This document shows, piece after piece, positions 1-9,093 of a DNA stretch of 45,778 nt. Origin of the DNA: Peptococcaceae bacterium. Its GTDB lineage: Bacteria; Bacillota; Peptococcia; Peptococcales; Peptococcaceae. Made by a program: the position numbers and the translations under genes. The first letter of the stretch is position 1. Every line of letters begins with the position of its first letter. Below the pieces are notes generated by a model. It did no database searches. It had not been told where the DNA came from and was given only the letters and a program-made list of their open reading frames with translations. The stretch is taken from NCBI GenBank assembly GCA_900759105.1, contig CAAETY010000057.1, positions 1-45,778 on the forward strand, in the 5' to 3' direction.

Positions 1-47
1 ACAGATGGTTGCTCTATTTTTTTGTCCAGTTAATGCTTAAAAAAGAT

Positions 48-87
48 AAAACCCTAATTTTAGCTCAACCAAAATTAGGGTTTTTAT
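48..87. terminator. Bidirectional intrinsic terminator
   Basis: A 13-bp stem (AAACCCTAATTTT and its complement) with a 9-nt loop is flanked by a T-run on the plus side and, read on the minus strand, by a T-rich tail. It can end carAB transcription arriving from the right and a plus-strand gene lying left of the window. Confidence 0.75.
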
Positions 88-95
88 ACAGTCTG

Positions 96-123
96 AAACC
101 ACCGGTTCAACCGGTGGTTTTTA
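96..123. terminator. GC-rich hairpin with TTCAA loop after carB
   Basis: A perfect 10-bp inverted repeat (AAACCACCGG / CCGGTGGTTT) has a five-base loop TTCAA. It lies 10-40 nt beyond the carB stop on the minus strand and precedes a short T-rich stretch on the plus strand. The same loop and architecture recur at 45708-45728, so it may belong to a dispersed palindrome family as well as acting as a terminator. Confidence 0.6.
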
Positions 124-133
124 TTGTATGGCT

Positions 134-3100
134 TTACATGTTTTTGAAGTCCACGAGGATGGTGTTATGTTGGTTGTAGTTACTGCTGATGCTATCAATG
201 AGGGCATTGGCGGTGTCGATGGCGGTCATGGTTGGGATGCCTAGGGTGACTGCTTTGCGGCGGAAGATGACGGAGTCGCGTTGTGGATCGCGGCCTTTTT
301 TGGAGGTGGAGATGATGTAGTCAATCTTTCCACTTTCGATAAGGTCGATGGCGTTAAATTCATCGCATTCGTGAATTTTGTTGAGTTCTACAACGTCGAT
401 GTTTGGGTCAGCAGCTTCGATGGCTTTGGCGGTGCCTTTGGTGGCAAAGAGTTCAAAGCCTTGGTAGTAGAATTTCTTTGCAATTTCTGCGATTTCTGCT
501 TTGTCTTGGTCGCGGACAGAGATGAATACACCGCCTTCGCGTTTGAGGGAGTAGCCGGCTGCCACAAGGCCTTTGTAAAGGGCTTCGAGCACGGTTTCGC
601 CGATGCCCAATACTTCCCCGGTGGATTTCATTTCTGGCCCAAGCTGGGTGTCTACGTTGGCGAGCTTTTCAAAGGAGAATACCGGTACTTTTACAGCAAC
701 GTATTTGCTGGATGGGTAGAGACCAGTGCCGTAGCCGAGGTCGGTAAGGCGTTCGCCAAAGCTTACACGTGTAGCAAGGTCAATCATTGGTACACCGGTA
801 ACTTTGCTAATGTATGGCACGGTACGGGAGGCACGAGGGTTTACTTCAATTACGTAGAGATTGTCATCATGAACAATGTATTGGATATTGGTGAGCCCAA
901 CTGCGCCCAAGCCTTTGCAGAGAGCTTTGGTATAGCTGATGATTTTTTCTTCCATGCGCTTGGAAATGTGTGGCGCCGGGTAGACAGCGATGGAGTCACC
1001 GGAGTGAATCCCGGTGCGTTCGATGTGTTCGAGAATCCCAGGGATGAGAATGTCTTCGCCGTCGGTGATGGCGTCAATTTCGATTTCGATGCCGTTCAAA
1101 TATTTATCAATGAGGATTGGGTTGTTTTCGTCATTGGCTGCAATGATGACTTTCATATATTCTTGGATGTCATCATCACCAAAGGCGATAATCATGTTTT
1201 GTCCGCCCAATACATAGCTTGGTCGCATGAGCACAGGATAGCCGATATCATTGGCTACGCGAAGGGCTTCTTCTTCGGTAAATACGGTATGGCCGGCCGG
1301 GCGTTTGATTTTGAGGGCAGAGAGGAGCGCGTCAAAGCGTTCGCGGTCTTCGGCAGCGTCAATGCCTTCGGCGGAGGTACCGATAATCTTTACGCCGTAA
1401 GCTGCAAGGTCAGCGGTGAGCTTAATGGCGGTTTGACCACCGTAAGCAACAACAACGCCGATTGGTTTTTCAATGTCAATGATTGGTTTGACATCGTCCC
1501 AGGTAACCGGTTCAAAGTAAAGTCGGTCTGCGGTGTCAAAGTCGGTGGAAACGGTTTCGGGGTTGTTGTTGATAATGATTACTTCGTAGCCAAGCTCTTT
1601 GAGCGCCCATACGGAGTGTACGCTGGAGTAGTCAAATTCAATCCCTTGACCGATACGGATAGGACCGGAGCCGAATACGATAACGCGTTCTTTGGAGGAT
1701 TTTGCGATTGGTTCAAGGGCTTCGTTTTCTGCGCCTTCTGCCGGTGTTTTGAATACAGAGTAGAAGTAAGGGGTTGCTGCGGAAAATTCACCGGCACAGG
1801 TATCAACCATTTTGTAGATTGGTGCGAGGGTGGTTGGGCAGGCATTGCCGTTTAATTTTTCCATGAGCTTATCGGTAAAGCCGATTTTTTTGCCATGGAT
1901 GTATTCTTCTTCGCTGAGGGCGGTGTGGTTATCTACCAAGCGATGTTCAAAATCGCTGAGCTTGCAAAGCTTGTAGAGGAACCATTCATCAATCATGGTG
2001 AGGTTGTGGATATCTTCTACAGTCATGCCACGATAGAGCCCTTCATATACAGCAAAAAGGCGAAGGTCGCTTGGGTTTGCCATGAGCGGCTTGAGTTCAT
2101 CCAAGCTGAGTTCGGTAAAGTGGTGGTAGCGCAAGGTGTCTTGCTTGATTTCTGCACCGCGAACGGCTTTCATGAGGCCCATTTCAAAAGTATCCGCAAT
2201 AGCCATAACTTCACCGGTGGCTTTCATTTGGGTGCCGAGGTCACGTTTTGCGTAGATGAACTTGTCAAACGGCCATTTTGGGAATTTGACGGCAACATAG
2301 TCCAAAGCCGGTTCAAAGGAAGCGTAGGTTTTGCCGGTGACAACGTTTGGAATTTCATCTAAGGTGTAGCCTAATGCAATTTTGGTTGCAATTTTGGCAA
2401 TTGGATAGCCGGTAGCTTTGGAAGCGAGGGCGGAGGAGCGGGATACACGAGGGTTTACTTCGATGACTGCATACTCAAAGCTTTCCGGATGGAGAGCAAA
2501 TTGTACGTTGCAGCCCCCTTCAACGCCTAAGGAATCTACAATTTTGAGCGCTGCGGAACGAAGCATTTGATACTCTTTATCTGCAAGGGTGACTGCAGGC
2601 GCAATAACGATGGAGTCGCCGGTGTGAACGCCAACAGGGTCAAAGTTTTCCATGGAGCAGACCGTGATAGCGTTGCCTTTGGCGTCACGAATGACTTCAA
2701 ATTCAATTTCTTTCCAACCGCTGATGCATTTTTCAACAAGAATTTGATGGATTGGAGAAGCTTGCAGCCCGTTGTGGGAGATTTGGTTGAGTTCTTCCGG
2801 GGTTTCACAAATCCCACCACCGCTTCCACCTAAGGTAAAGGCAGGACGAACAATCACCGGATAGCCGATTTCTTCGGCATATTGCATAGCAGAAACGGTA
2901 TCGGTTACGACTTTGGAGGCGATGGTTGGTTGATCAATGGCAGCCATGGTGTCTTTGAACATTTGGCGGTCTTCGGCTTTATCAATGGTTTCCGGATTAG
3001 CACCAAGAAGCTTGACATTGTGGCGTGCAAGGAAGCCTTCTCGAGCGAGCTGCATAGAGAGGGTGAGCCCTGTTTGACCACCTAGGGTGGAAAGAATAGC

Positions 3101-3352
3101 ATCAGGACGTTCCTTTTTAATGATGCGCTTAATGGTTTCCAAGGTGAGTGGTTCGATGTAAACATGGTTGGCCATGGCTTCATCGGTCATGATGGTCGCC
3201 GGGTTGGAGTTAATCAGTACAATGTCGATATTGTTTTCTTTGAGCGCTTGGCATGCTTGGGTGCCGGCATAGTCAAATTCAGCCGCTTGGCCGATAACAA
3301 TAGGGCCGGAACCGATAACAAGTACTTTTTTAATTGCTGGATTTAAGGGCAT
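134..3352 (-). CDS. carB: Carbamoyl-phosphate synthase large subunit
   Basis: This is the synthetase subunit that makes carbamoyl phosphate from bicarbonate, ammonia (channelled from CarA) and two ATP, feeding pyrimidine and arginine synthesis. The 1072-residue length is typical. The two homologous ATP-grasp halves are visible: an N-terminal half starting KKVLVIGSGPIVIGQAAEFD and a second starting near residue 555 with VIVFGSGPIRIGQGIEFD. Each has the GYPVIVRPAF / GYPVLMRPSY nucleotide-binding segment and an EVNPR motif. The C-terminal 130 residues form the MGS-like allosteric domain. The ATG follows carA by 2 nt, and its ribosome site (GGAGG) lies within the last carA codons, so the two are translationally coupled. 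Family knowledge supplies the reaction; the motifs are seen directly. Confidence 0.98.
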   Translation of the reverse strand: MPLNPAIKKVLVIGSGPIVIGQAAEFDYAGTQACQALKENNIDIVLINSNPATIMTDEAMANHVYIEPLTLETIKRIIKKERPDAILSTLGGQTGLTLSMQLAREGFLARHNVKLLGANPETIDKAEDRQMFKDTMAAIDQPTIASKVVTDTVSAMQYAEEIGYPVIVRPAFTLGGSGGGICETPEELNQISHNGLQASPIHQILVEKCISGWKEIEFEVIRDAKGNAITVCSMENFDPVGVHTGDSIVIAPAVTLADKEYQMLRSAALKIVDSLGVEGGCNVQFALHPESFEYAVIEVNPRVSRSSALASKATGYPIAKIATKIALGYTLDEIPNVVTGKTYASFEPALDYVAVKFPKWPFDKFIYAKRDLGTQMKATGEVMAIADTFEMGLMKAVRGAEIKQDTLRYHHFTELSLDELKPLMANPSDLRLFAVYEGLYRGMTVEDIHNLTMIDEWFLYKLCKLSDFEHRLVDNHTALSEEEYIHGKKIGFTDKLMEKLNGNACPTTLAPIYKMVDTCAGEFSAATPYFYSVFKTPAEGAENEALEPIAKSSKERVIVFGSGPIRIGQGIEFDYSSVHSVWALKELGYEVIIINNNPETVSTDFDTADRLYFEPVTWDDVKPIIDIEKPIGVVVAYGGQTAIKLTADLAAYGVKIIGTSAEGIDAAEDRERFDALLSALKIKRPAGHTVFTEEEALRVANDIGYPVLMRPSYVLGGQNMIIAFGDDDIQEYMKVIIAANDENNPILIDKYLNGIEIEIDAITDGEDILIPGILEHIERTGIHSGDSIAVYPAPHISKRMEEKIISYTKALCKGLGAVGLTNIQYIVHDDNLYVIEVNPRASRTVPYISKVTGVPMIDLATRVSFGERLTDLGYGTGLYPSSKYVAVKVPVFSFEKLANVDTQLGPEMKSTGEVLGIGETVLEALYKGLVAAGYSLKREGGVFISVRDQDKAEIAEIAKKFYYQGFELFATKGTAKAIEAADPNIDVVELNKIHECDEFNAIDLIESGKIDYIISTSKKGRDPQRDSVIFRRKAVTLGIPTMTAIDTANALIDSISSNYNQHNTILVDFKNM

Positions 3353-3354
3353 AA

Positions 3355-4425
3355 TTAAACCTCCATCATTTCAAAGAATCGGTCAAAGAGATAGTCGGTG
3401 TCTTTTGGACCGCCGCAGGCTTCAGGGTGAAATTGCACGCTGAAGGTTGGTTCGTTCACGTAGTCGATGCCTTCACAGGTACCGTCGTTGGAGTTTACGA
3501 AGCGAATGGTTGCAACTTCTGCATTGACACTGTCGCTGCCTACCGCATAGCCATGGTTTTGGCTGGTGATAAAGATGCGGTCGGTAACAGTATCGCGTGC
3601 CGGTTGGTTGGCACCGCGGTGGCCGTACTTGAGCTTGAAGGTGTTAAATCCGTGACTGAGGGCCAAAAGTTGGTGCCCCAAGCAAATCCCAAAGGTTGGA
3701 ATTTTGTCTGCTTGGAGCTTGGTGAGTTCAGCGATGATGTCTTTCGCTTCTGCTGGGTCCCCGGGACCGTTAGAGAGCATGATGGCATTCGGCTTTTGTG
3801 CAAGCACTTCTTCACGGGTGCTGGATGCAGGCATGCGGACAACGGTGGCACCGCGTTTCAAGAGTTCGCGTTCGATATTGTCCTTTGCACCAAAGTCCCA
3901 AAGCACCACGCGTGGGCCGTTTGTGGTAGATGGGGTGGTTTTTACTGATTTTGTCGTAACAGAAGGAACGGCATCACTAATGAAGAAATCTTTGAGTCCA
4001 TCCGGGGTTGCCTTGCTTGCGTCAGTGGTGAGCACTGCGTTCATTACACCGTGTTCACGAATACGCTTGGTAAGAGCACGGGTGTCAATGCCATAAAGGC
4101 CAACCACATTGTTTTCTTTGAGGTACGCATCCAAGGAGGAGGTGCCACGGAAGTTTGATGGATGATCACATGGATCCATTACAATGTAGCCACGAAGTGC
4201 CGGCGCGGCGGATTCAAAATCTTCATCAATAATGCCGTAATTGCCAATTAAAGGAAAGGTCTGGAGTACGATTTGTCCATAGTAGCTTGGGTCGGTGAGA
4301 GTTTCGAGATAACCGGTCATCGCCGTGGTAAATACCAGCTCTGCCACAACCGTGCCTTCCGCACCGAAGGATTTTCCGTGTAAAACGGTGCCATCCTCAA
4401 GGCATAAATACGCTTTTTTAGTCAA
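3355..4425 (-). CDS. carA: Carbamoyl-phosphate synthase small (glutaminase) subunit
   Basis: This glutamine amidotransferase subunit releases ammonia for CarB. The product has 356 residues, a usual length. The N-terminal CPSase_sm domain begins AYLCLEDGTVLHGKSFG. The class I amidotransferase domain carries the nucleophile Cys248 in GICLGHQ and the His333/Glu335 pair in QFHPEA, so the catalytic triad is complete. The start codon is TTG at 4425, chosen because AAAGGAG sits about 9 nt upstream and the reading frame before it is not conserved-looking. It is first in a carAB operon with a promoter around 4486. No PyrR attenuator-like alternative hairpins are evident in the roughly 50-nt leader. 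Confidence 0.97.
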   Translation of the reverse strand: MTKKAYLCLEDGTVLHGKSFGAEGTVVAELVFTTAMTGYLETLTDPSYYGQIVLQTFPLIGNYGIIDEDFESAAPALRGYIVMDPCDHPSNFRGTSSLDAYLKENNVVGLYGIDTRALTKRIREHGVMNAVLTTDASKATPDGLKDFFISDAVPSVTTKSVKTTPSTTNGPRVVLWDFGAKDNIERELLKRGATVVRMPASSTREEVLAQKPNAIMLSNGPGDPAEAKDIIAELTKLQADKIPTFGICLGHQLLALSHGFNTFKLKYGHRGANQPARDTVTDRIFITSQNHGYAVGSDSVNAEVATIRFVNSNDGTCEGIDYVNEPTFSVQFHPEACGGPKDTDYLFDRFFEMMEV

Positions 4426-4485
4426 AAGAATCGAGCTCCTTTACTTTAAAATTATGCATAGTATGGAATTTTTTACATCCGTCCA

Positions 4486-4491
4486 ATTATA
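4486..4491 (-). promoter_or_regulatory. Probable carAB promoter -10 box
   Basis: On the minus strand a perfect TATAAT lies about 60 nt upstream of the carA TTG start. A weak TTCATT sits 16 nt further upstream as a possible -35. The box directly abuts the terminator of the preceding gene, so read-through and new initiation meet here. Confidence 0.5.
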
Positions 4492-4494
4492 TAG

Positions 4495-4537
4495 CAAAAG
4501 CAGTTCAAATGAAATAGTAAATTTCACTTAAACTGCT
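4495..4537 (-). terminator. Intrinsic terminator of the radical-SAM-like gene
   Basis: On the minus strand a 17-bp stem with G-U pairs (AGCAGTT...AACTGCT at its base) and a 5-nt loop is followed by TTTT. It separates the upstream gene from carAB. Confidence 0.65.
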
Positions 4538-4552
4538 TAAAATTGGTAACAA

Positions 4553-5272
4553 TTATCCCACACCGAAATCTGTATTATTAAGAAGAATGTCAATTCGGGC
4601 ATTGTTTTTAATATTCGGAAGAATGTCGGTGATGAATAAATTTACAACGTTTTCGTTGCGCTTAACCGATGTGCCATTGTCAATCATGATGTTGATGCAA
4701 ATGCGATCAAAATAAGTGAGGCCGGTTTGAATATCTTGCTGCATTTGCTCGAGCGTTTCGCCATCAACGCCAAAAAGAAGGCAGCATTCATTGAAATACT
4801 GCGCCATTTCTTCCGGCATGGTATCTTCGGGGATGCCTTTATCAAAAACAGTTTCGCGAAAATGCCCGTTGAAGGTTTCAATTCCGCCCTTGACCTTCAA
4901 GGTGATTCCTTCCTTTTCCAAGCGTGTGCGGAATGGTGCGATATTGGCGCGGTCATTCCAATGACATTCTACGTGCAAGCGATTGATGTTGTTTTGCTTC
5001 ATGGTGTCAATGATGGCGGACAAGGTCGTGTCGCTCAAATCAGAAAAGCTTCCCGAGTTAATGACCTCTAGCACGCCGGTTTTGCCTTGGACGTGAGAGA
5101 GCACCGCCAAGTTAAGCGCATCGTTAGCGGATTGGTCAAGGGAAAAATCGAGATGGTAGTTACAAAAACGGCAACGACGCCACTTGCAGCCGCTTCCACG
5201 TAAAAGCACAATCTCGCGTGGATTTTTATCTTCAATAAAACTATAGCGTTCTGATGGATGTGGATTGCTCAT
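4553..5272 (-). CDS. Radical-SAM-like Fe-S protein, function unknown
   Basis: The 239-residue protein has three clustered cysteines near its N-terminus, Cys29, Cys34 and Cys37, in GSGCKWRRCRFCNYH. The context (a strand ending in a GSGC turn, aromatic residue before the third cysteine) is that of a radical SAM 4Fe-4S site. The spacing is CX4CX2C instead of the classic CX3CX2C. A later stretch, LEVINSGSFSDL, resembles the SAM-binding GGE-type strand of the TIM barrel, and KVKGGIETF resembles a following barrel strand. The substrate cannot be told from sequence. The ATG has a strong AAGGAGG site. It is monocistronic, with its own promoter and terminator. Confidence 0.6.
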   Translation of the reverse strand: MSNPHPSERYSFIEDKNPREIVLLRGSGCKWRRCRFCNYHLDFSLDQSANDALNLAVLSHVQGKTGVLEVINSGSFSDLSDTTLSAIIDTMKQNNINRLHVECHWNDRANIAPFRTRLEKEGITLKVKGGIETFNGHFRETVFDKGIPEDTMPEEMAQYFNECCLLFGVDGETLEQMQQDIQTGLTYFDRICINIMIDNGTSVKRNENVVNLFITDILPNIKNNARIDILLNNTDFGVG

Positions 5273-5302
5273 GATGTTCCTCCTTCAAGGTCCGTTGAAA
5301 TT

Positions 5303-5331
5303 AATATAGCAATTTTAAGGAAGGGGTGCAA
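5303..5331 (-). promoter_or_regulatory. Sigma-A type promoter of the radical-SAM-like gene
   Basis: On the minus strand TTGCAC (5331-5326) is separated by 17 bp from TATATT (5308-5303), about 31 nt ahead of the ATG. This is a good vegetative promoter match. Confidence 0.65.
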
Positions 5332-5422
5332 GCAAAGAACAAAAACGGGTGCAGCGTGTGCAATTATAGGACTTTTGTATGGGGATGGTCATATTTTTGT
5401 ATCCCAACCCTGCTTTTTTGTG

Positions 5423-5436
5423 GTATATTATACAAA
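5423..5436 (+). promoter_or_regulatory. Extended -10 promoter of the rapZ operon
   Basis: A TGG triplet directly precedes TATATT, an extended -10 arrangement, about 35-40 nt upstream of the first gene of the cluster. No good -35 is visible. It is divergent from the promoter at 5303-5331. Confidence 0.4.
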
Positions 5437-5468
5437 ATAATAGCCTTAAAGGGATTAAGGAGGAATAT

Positions 5469-5819
5469 ATGATGAAATTAGGTAAATTAATTTTTGGTGC
5501 AGCGGCTGCTGCTGCAGGTGTTGGCGTATATCAAAACCGTGATATGGTTAATGCCATTGTAAAATTAGAAAAGATTCAAGGGGATTTGTTCACCCGCATT
5601 GAAAATACCGGTAGCAAAATTCAATATTTGTGCAAAAACGACAACCAATCTGTAGAATTGTTTATGGATTGGGTCGCTTACAATGGGTGGACACCTGCAA
5701 ACCGTGTTGGTGAAGGGTTCTTCTTTATTAATGACGAAGGCAAGACCCTTACCATTGAACGTGAAGCTGTAATGGGTGGTCGCTATATTATTTGGACCGC
5801 TTCTAACGAAATCGAGTAA
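5469..5819 (+). CDS. Small membrane-anchored protein of unknown function
   Basis: I do not recognise this family. The product is 116 residues (or 115 from the adjacent ATG at 5472). The start is set by AAGGAGG at 5457-5463; the open frame extends upstream to 5379 but without a ribosome site. Residues 5-21 are an Ala/Gly-rich hydrophobic stretch (LIFGAAAAAAGVGVY) that could be a membrane anchor or uncleaved signal. The remainder is soluble-looking, and its last 50 residues (WVAYNGWTP...GRYIIWTA) look like a small beta-rich domain. It is first in the cluster leading to rapZ, 36 nt downstream. Confidence 0.75.
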   Translation: MMKLGKLIFGAAAAAAGVGVYQNRDMVNAIVKLEKIQGDLFTRIENTGSKIQYLCKNDNQSVELFMDWVAYNGWTPANRVGEGFFFINDEGKTLTIEREAVMGGRYIIWTASNEIE

Positions 5820-5855
5820 TAGTTGTTTAATTTAATTCTCTGAATGGAGTAGTAT

Positions 5856-6725
5856 ATGAGCACGTTTTTTCCAAGTGAAGAAAAAAGATTTGTTATTGTC
5901 ACGGGCCTATCTGGGGCCGGTAAGTCTTTGGCGTGCAATTATTTTGAAGACATGGGCTACTTCTGCGTGGACAATCTGCCGGCGCCATTGATTTCGCGCT
6001 TAGCGGATTTGGTTGTGCAAGCAGAAAGCAATCTTCACAAGATTTGCCTTGTCATTGATATGCGTGGCGGTCAGTTTATTCAAGCTATTGATGAACAATT
6101 GGCGGTATTGCGCCAGATGGGCATCGAATATACGATTCTCTATCTTGAAGCAAGCACCGATGTTCTCGTGAACCGATTTAAGGAAACACGCCGCATTCAC
6201 CCAATGAGTGAGGATGGCTCTATTCTCACAGGGATTGAAATTGAGCGTGAAGCATTGAAGGGCGTGCGTGATATTGCAACCATTACCTTGGATACATCAG
6301 AGTTTTCAAAGGATGACTTAAAGCATGCTTTGTGTAAAATTTGGGAATCCCAAAAGGAGGCAATGGTTGTAAATATTCAATCCTTTGGCTATAAGCATGG
6401 GATTCCGATTGATGCAGATATTGTGATGGACGTGCGTTTTTTGAATAATCCGTTTTATGACCCTGCCTTGCGACCTTTGACAGGGCGTGACCAAGTGGTG
6501 CGTGATTATGTGTTTGCCAGTGATTCGGCAAAGCATTTTCTCGAAAGCTATTGTAACTTGATGCGAGAAGTATTGCCGCAATATGCAGCCTCGGGACGAT
6601 TAGATGTAAATATTGCCATTGGTTGCACCGGTGGTCAACACCGTAGTATATCGGTAGCTGTGGAGCTTGCCAACAATCTTATCAAAGCCGGCTATAATGT
6701 TAACTTGAAGCACCGCGATCACTAA
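5856..6725 (+). CDS. rapZ: RapZ/YvcJ-family nucleotide-binding protein
   Basis: This is a P-loop protein of the RapZ (YvcJ) family. The E. coli member is an RNase E adaptor that controls GlmS synthesis; the Firmicutes members bind and hydrolyse nucleotides and have a less clear role. The product has 289 residues, the family length. The Walker A motif GLSGAGKS is at residues 17-24, followed by DMGYFCVDNLP, a family hallmark. The C-terminal domain carries IGCTGGQHRS near residue 250, also diagnostic. ATG is preceded by GGAG. The order rapZ-yvcK-whiA is the conserved Firmicutes arrangement. Confidence 0.95.
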   Translation: MSTFFPSEEKRFVIVTGLSGAGKSLACNYFEDMGYFCVDNLPAPLISRLADLVVQAESNLHKICLVIDMRGGQFIQAIDEQLAVLRQMGIEYTILYLEASTDVLVNRFKETRRIHPMSEDGSILTGIEIEREALKGVRDIATITLDTSEFSKDDLKHALCKIWESQKEAMVVNIQSFGYKHGIPIDADIVMDVRFLNNPFYDPALRPLTGRDQVVRDYVFASDSAKHFLESYCNLMREVLPQYAASGRLDVNIAIGCTGGQHRSISVAVELANNLIKAGYNVNLKHRDH

Positions 6726-6745
6726 GTGTATGGGAGAATCAACCA

Positions 6746-8107
6746 TTGAAATTAAGGCCGAATACTCGACGCTGGTATTCACCGGGGTTGGGATTAAAGC
6801 GCTGGGCGGTATTGTGTGGCATTGCCATTGCTCTGATTATTATCGGGCTCTGGTCGATGATCAATAATCAATATACCAAAACCATGCTCATATCCTTTGT
6901 GAATTTCTTACAGAGAAGCATACCAGACCTGTCCGTAGGGCAAGGTCTGGTTTGTGCTGTCGTGGGATTGGTAATTGCCGGCCTATCGCTTTATCATTTT
7001 AGATTGCAATATCGAAGAATCACAAATAACCATTCTCAATTGGATGATTACTACAGAAACAAAATACTTGCAAATGGGCCAAAAATAGTGGTGATTGGTG
7101 GCGGAACAGGGCTGTCGGTGCTATTAAGAGGGCTCAAGCATTATACGTCGAATATCACTGCGGCGGTATCTGTTGGGGATGACGGAGGCAGTAGCGGCCG
7201 TTTGCGCCGCGAATTTGATGTAGTCCCCGTTGGTGATATTCGCTCTTGTATTGCGGCGCTTGCGGACGAAGAAGATATTATGGAGCAGCTCTTTAATTAT
7301 CGCTTCTCTCGCGGAGAGGGGTTAAAAGGGCATAGCTTGGGGAATTTGCTTTTATTGGCACTGACTAGCATTAGCGGTAGCTTTCAAAAGGCTGTGACAA
7401 CCGCCAACCAAATTCTACATATCGGTGGGCGTGTGTTGCCAATTACAATGGAACCGTTGGAATTGCAAGCAGAGCTTGTAGATGGCACCGTTGTGTGCGG
7501 CGAGTGTAATATTGGTGCATCAGAAGCGCAGATTGCCCACCTCACCATTGACCCACCGTATGCAGAAGTATCACCGGAAGTATTGCAAGCAATTGACGAA
7601 GCCGATGCGGTCATTTTGGGACCGGGGAGCTTGTATACATCTGTAATGCCAAACCTCTGCGTGCATCAAGTGGTCGATGCCATCAATGCGAGTGACTGCA
7701 AGACCATTTACGTTTGCAATGTAACAACGCAGCCGGGTGAAACGACTGACTATACTGCTTCTGATCATTTGCAAGCAATCTATGATCATAGCTGTTCTGA
7801 AATGGTGGATTACATGCTTGTTGATGACTGCAAGACAGAAACATCCATCGAACTTGCAGATATTTTGTTGCAAGCAAGTAGCCGTGTAAAGGTTGACTAT
7901 GAAAAGCTTGATACGATGAATACCAAAGTAATTGAAACCTCTTTGGTTAATGAAAAGAATCCATATCGCCATGATTCAGACAAGCTGGCGCAGGCAGTGC
8001 TTCGTACCTTGTATGCAGACAAGGATTTTCGTCTGAAAAATGGCATGTTAAAGCAATTTCAGCTTTACAAGCAATTTCGCGAAATCTGGGAGGATGACAC
8101 CAAATGA
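6746..8107 (+). CDS. yvcK: YvcK-family gluconeogenesis/morphogenesis factor with membrane anchor
   Basis: YvcK (CofD-like, UPF0052) proteins bind UDP-sugars and are needed for growth on gluconeogenic carbon sources and for correct cell-wall synthesis in Bacillus. The 453-residue product is longer than the roughly 320-residue Bacillus form because of an N-terminal extension with two hydrophobic helices (about residues 19-38 and 65-84). This predicts a membrane-tethered protein. The CofD-like core starts near residue 112 with KIVVIGGGTGLSVLLRGLK, followed by SVGDDGGSSGRLR and GDIRSC. The start is TTG at 6746, behind GGGAGA, 20 nt after rapZ. It overlaps whiA by 4 nt (ATGA). Confidence 0.93.
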   Translation: MKLRPNTRRWYSPGLGLKRWAVLCGIAIALIIIGLWSMINNQYTKTMLISFVNFLQRSIPDLSVGQGLVCAVVGLVIAGLSLYHFRLQYRRITNNHSQLDDYYRNKILANGPKIVVIGGGTGLSVLLRGLKHYTSNITAAVSVGDDGGSSGRLRREFDVVPVGDIRSCIAALADEEDIMEQLFNYRFSRGEGLKGHSLGNLLLLALTSISGSFQKAVTTANQILHIGGRVLPITMEPLELQAELVDGTVVCGECNIGASEAQIAHLTIDPPYAEVSPEVLQAIDEADAVILGPGSLYTSVMPNLCVHQVVDAINASDCKTIYVCNVTTQPGETTDYTASDHLQAIYDHSCSEMVDYMLVDDCKTETSIELADILLQASSRVKVDYEKLDTMNTKVIETSLVNEKNPYRHDSDKLAQAVLRTLYADKDFRLKNGMLKQFQLYKQFREIWEDDTK

Positions 8108-9093
8108 GTTTTTCCAATGATATTAAGAATGAACTGCTGCGCTTGGACTACACCGACGATGCGGAACGTGTGTCATTGCTCGCAGGACTTACTCGTATGG
8201 ACGGCACCATTTTGATTGGTTCGAAACGTGCGATTAGTTTGCAATTATCGAGCGAAAATGCGGCGGTGGCTCGTTTGGCATTATCTTGGCTCAAGGAGCT
8301 TTTTCACGTAGAAGCAACGGTAACGATTCAACGTATGAATCGCCTCAAGAAAAATGTGCTCTATGTGGTGAATGTACCAAGCCAAAATCGTATGCCTACT
8401 TTGCTTAACACCTTAGGCATGGTAGACAGAGATGGGCTTTTGTTTCGGCCGGAGATTGCGACCGATTTAATTGGGAGCGATACTTTGCGCCGCGCGTATT
8501 TGCGCGGCGTTTTTCTTGGTAGTGGTTCGATGACCGATCCACAGCGAAGCTATCATTTGGAGATTGTGACACAAAGTGAAGAGTATGCGACGAATTTAAT
8601 TGCACTCATTGAAAACTACAACATTTATCCGCGTATGAGTTACCGCAAGGAAAATATTGTGGTTTATCTCAAGGAAAGTGAGCAAATTAGTGACTTTTTG
8701 GCGCTTATTGGGGCTTACGAAGCGGTGATGGCGCTAGAAAACACGCGTATTCAAAAAAATGTACGTAACCAAGTGAATCGTTTGGTAAACTGTGAAACAG
8801 CTAATATGAACAAATCAATCAATGCTGCACAGCGTCAAATTCAGAGCATTACCTTGATTGCAAAAAAAATGGGGTTGGAGCAATTGCCGGAGTCTTTGCG
8901 TCAAGCGGCAGAGGTACGTTTAAATCATCCAGAAGAAAGTCTCAAGGAATTGGGTCAGCTTTTGGACCCGCCGGTGGGAAAATCCGGCATGAATCACCGT
9001 ATGCGTCGTTTGGAAGAGCTGGCGGAACAGTTGCAGCCATCTATCTGTGATGACGAGCTGGATGTGAGCGCTGATAAAGGAGAGGTGTTATGA
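8104..9093 (+). CDS. whiA: WhiA, DNA-binding cell-division/sporulation regulator
   Basis: WhiA joins a LAGLIDADG homing-endonuclease-like N-terminal fold to a C-terminal helix-turn-helix. It is a sporulation regulator in Streptomyces and affects division and chromosome organisation in Bacillus. The 329-residue length is normal. The N-terminus MSFSNDIKNELLRL and the internal DLIGSDTLRRAYLRGVFLGSG... segment are family hallmarks, as is the C-terminal LGQLLDPPVGKSGMNHRMRRL. It starts within yvcK (ATGA overlap), and its end overlaps the following lipoprotein gene by 4 nt, so all three are translationally coupled. Confidence 0.95.
   Translation: MSFSNDIKNELLRLDYTDDAERVSLLAGLTRMDGTILIGSKRAISLQLSSENAAVARLALSWLKELFHVEATVTIQRMNRLKKNVLYVVNVPSQNRMPTLLNTLGMVDRDGLLFRPEIATDLIGSDTLRRAYLRGVFLGSGSMTDPQRSYHLEIVTQSEEYATNLIALIENYNIYPRMSYRKENIVVYLKESEQISDFLALIGAYEAVMALENTRIQKNVRNQVNRLVNCETANMNKSINAAQRQIQSITLIAKKMGLEQLPESLRQAAEVRLNHPEESLKELGQLLDPPVGKSGMNHRMRRLEELAEQLQPSICDDELDVSADKGEVL

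Noticed and set aside
281..1855. Long plus-strand open frame (524 codons) opposite carB
   Set aside because: It lies fully antisense to the clearly conserved carB. Its translation is rich in Phe, Val and Gly with no recognisable domain, and it has no ribosome site. It is a by-product of codon choice in carB.
4426..4485. PyrR-binding attenuator in front of carA
   Set aside because: The leader from the likely transcript start is only about 50 nt, with no alternative antiterminator/terminator hairpins; the strong hairpin here lies upstream of the -10 and ends the previous gene.
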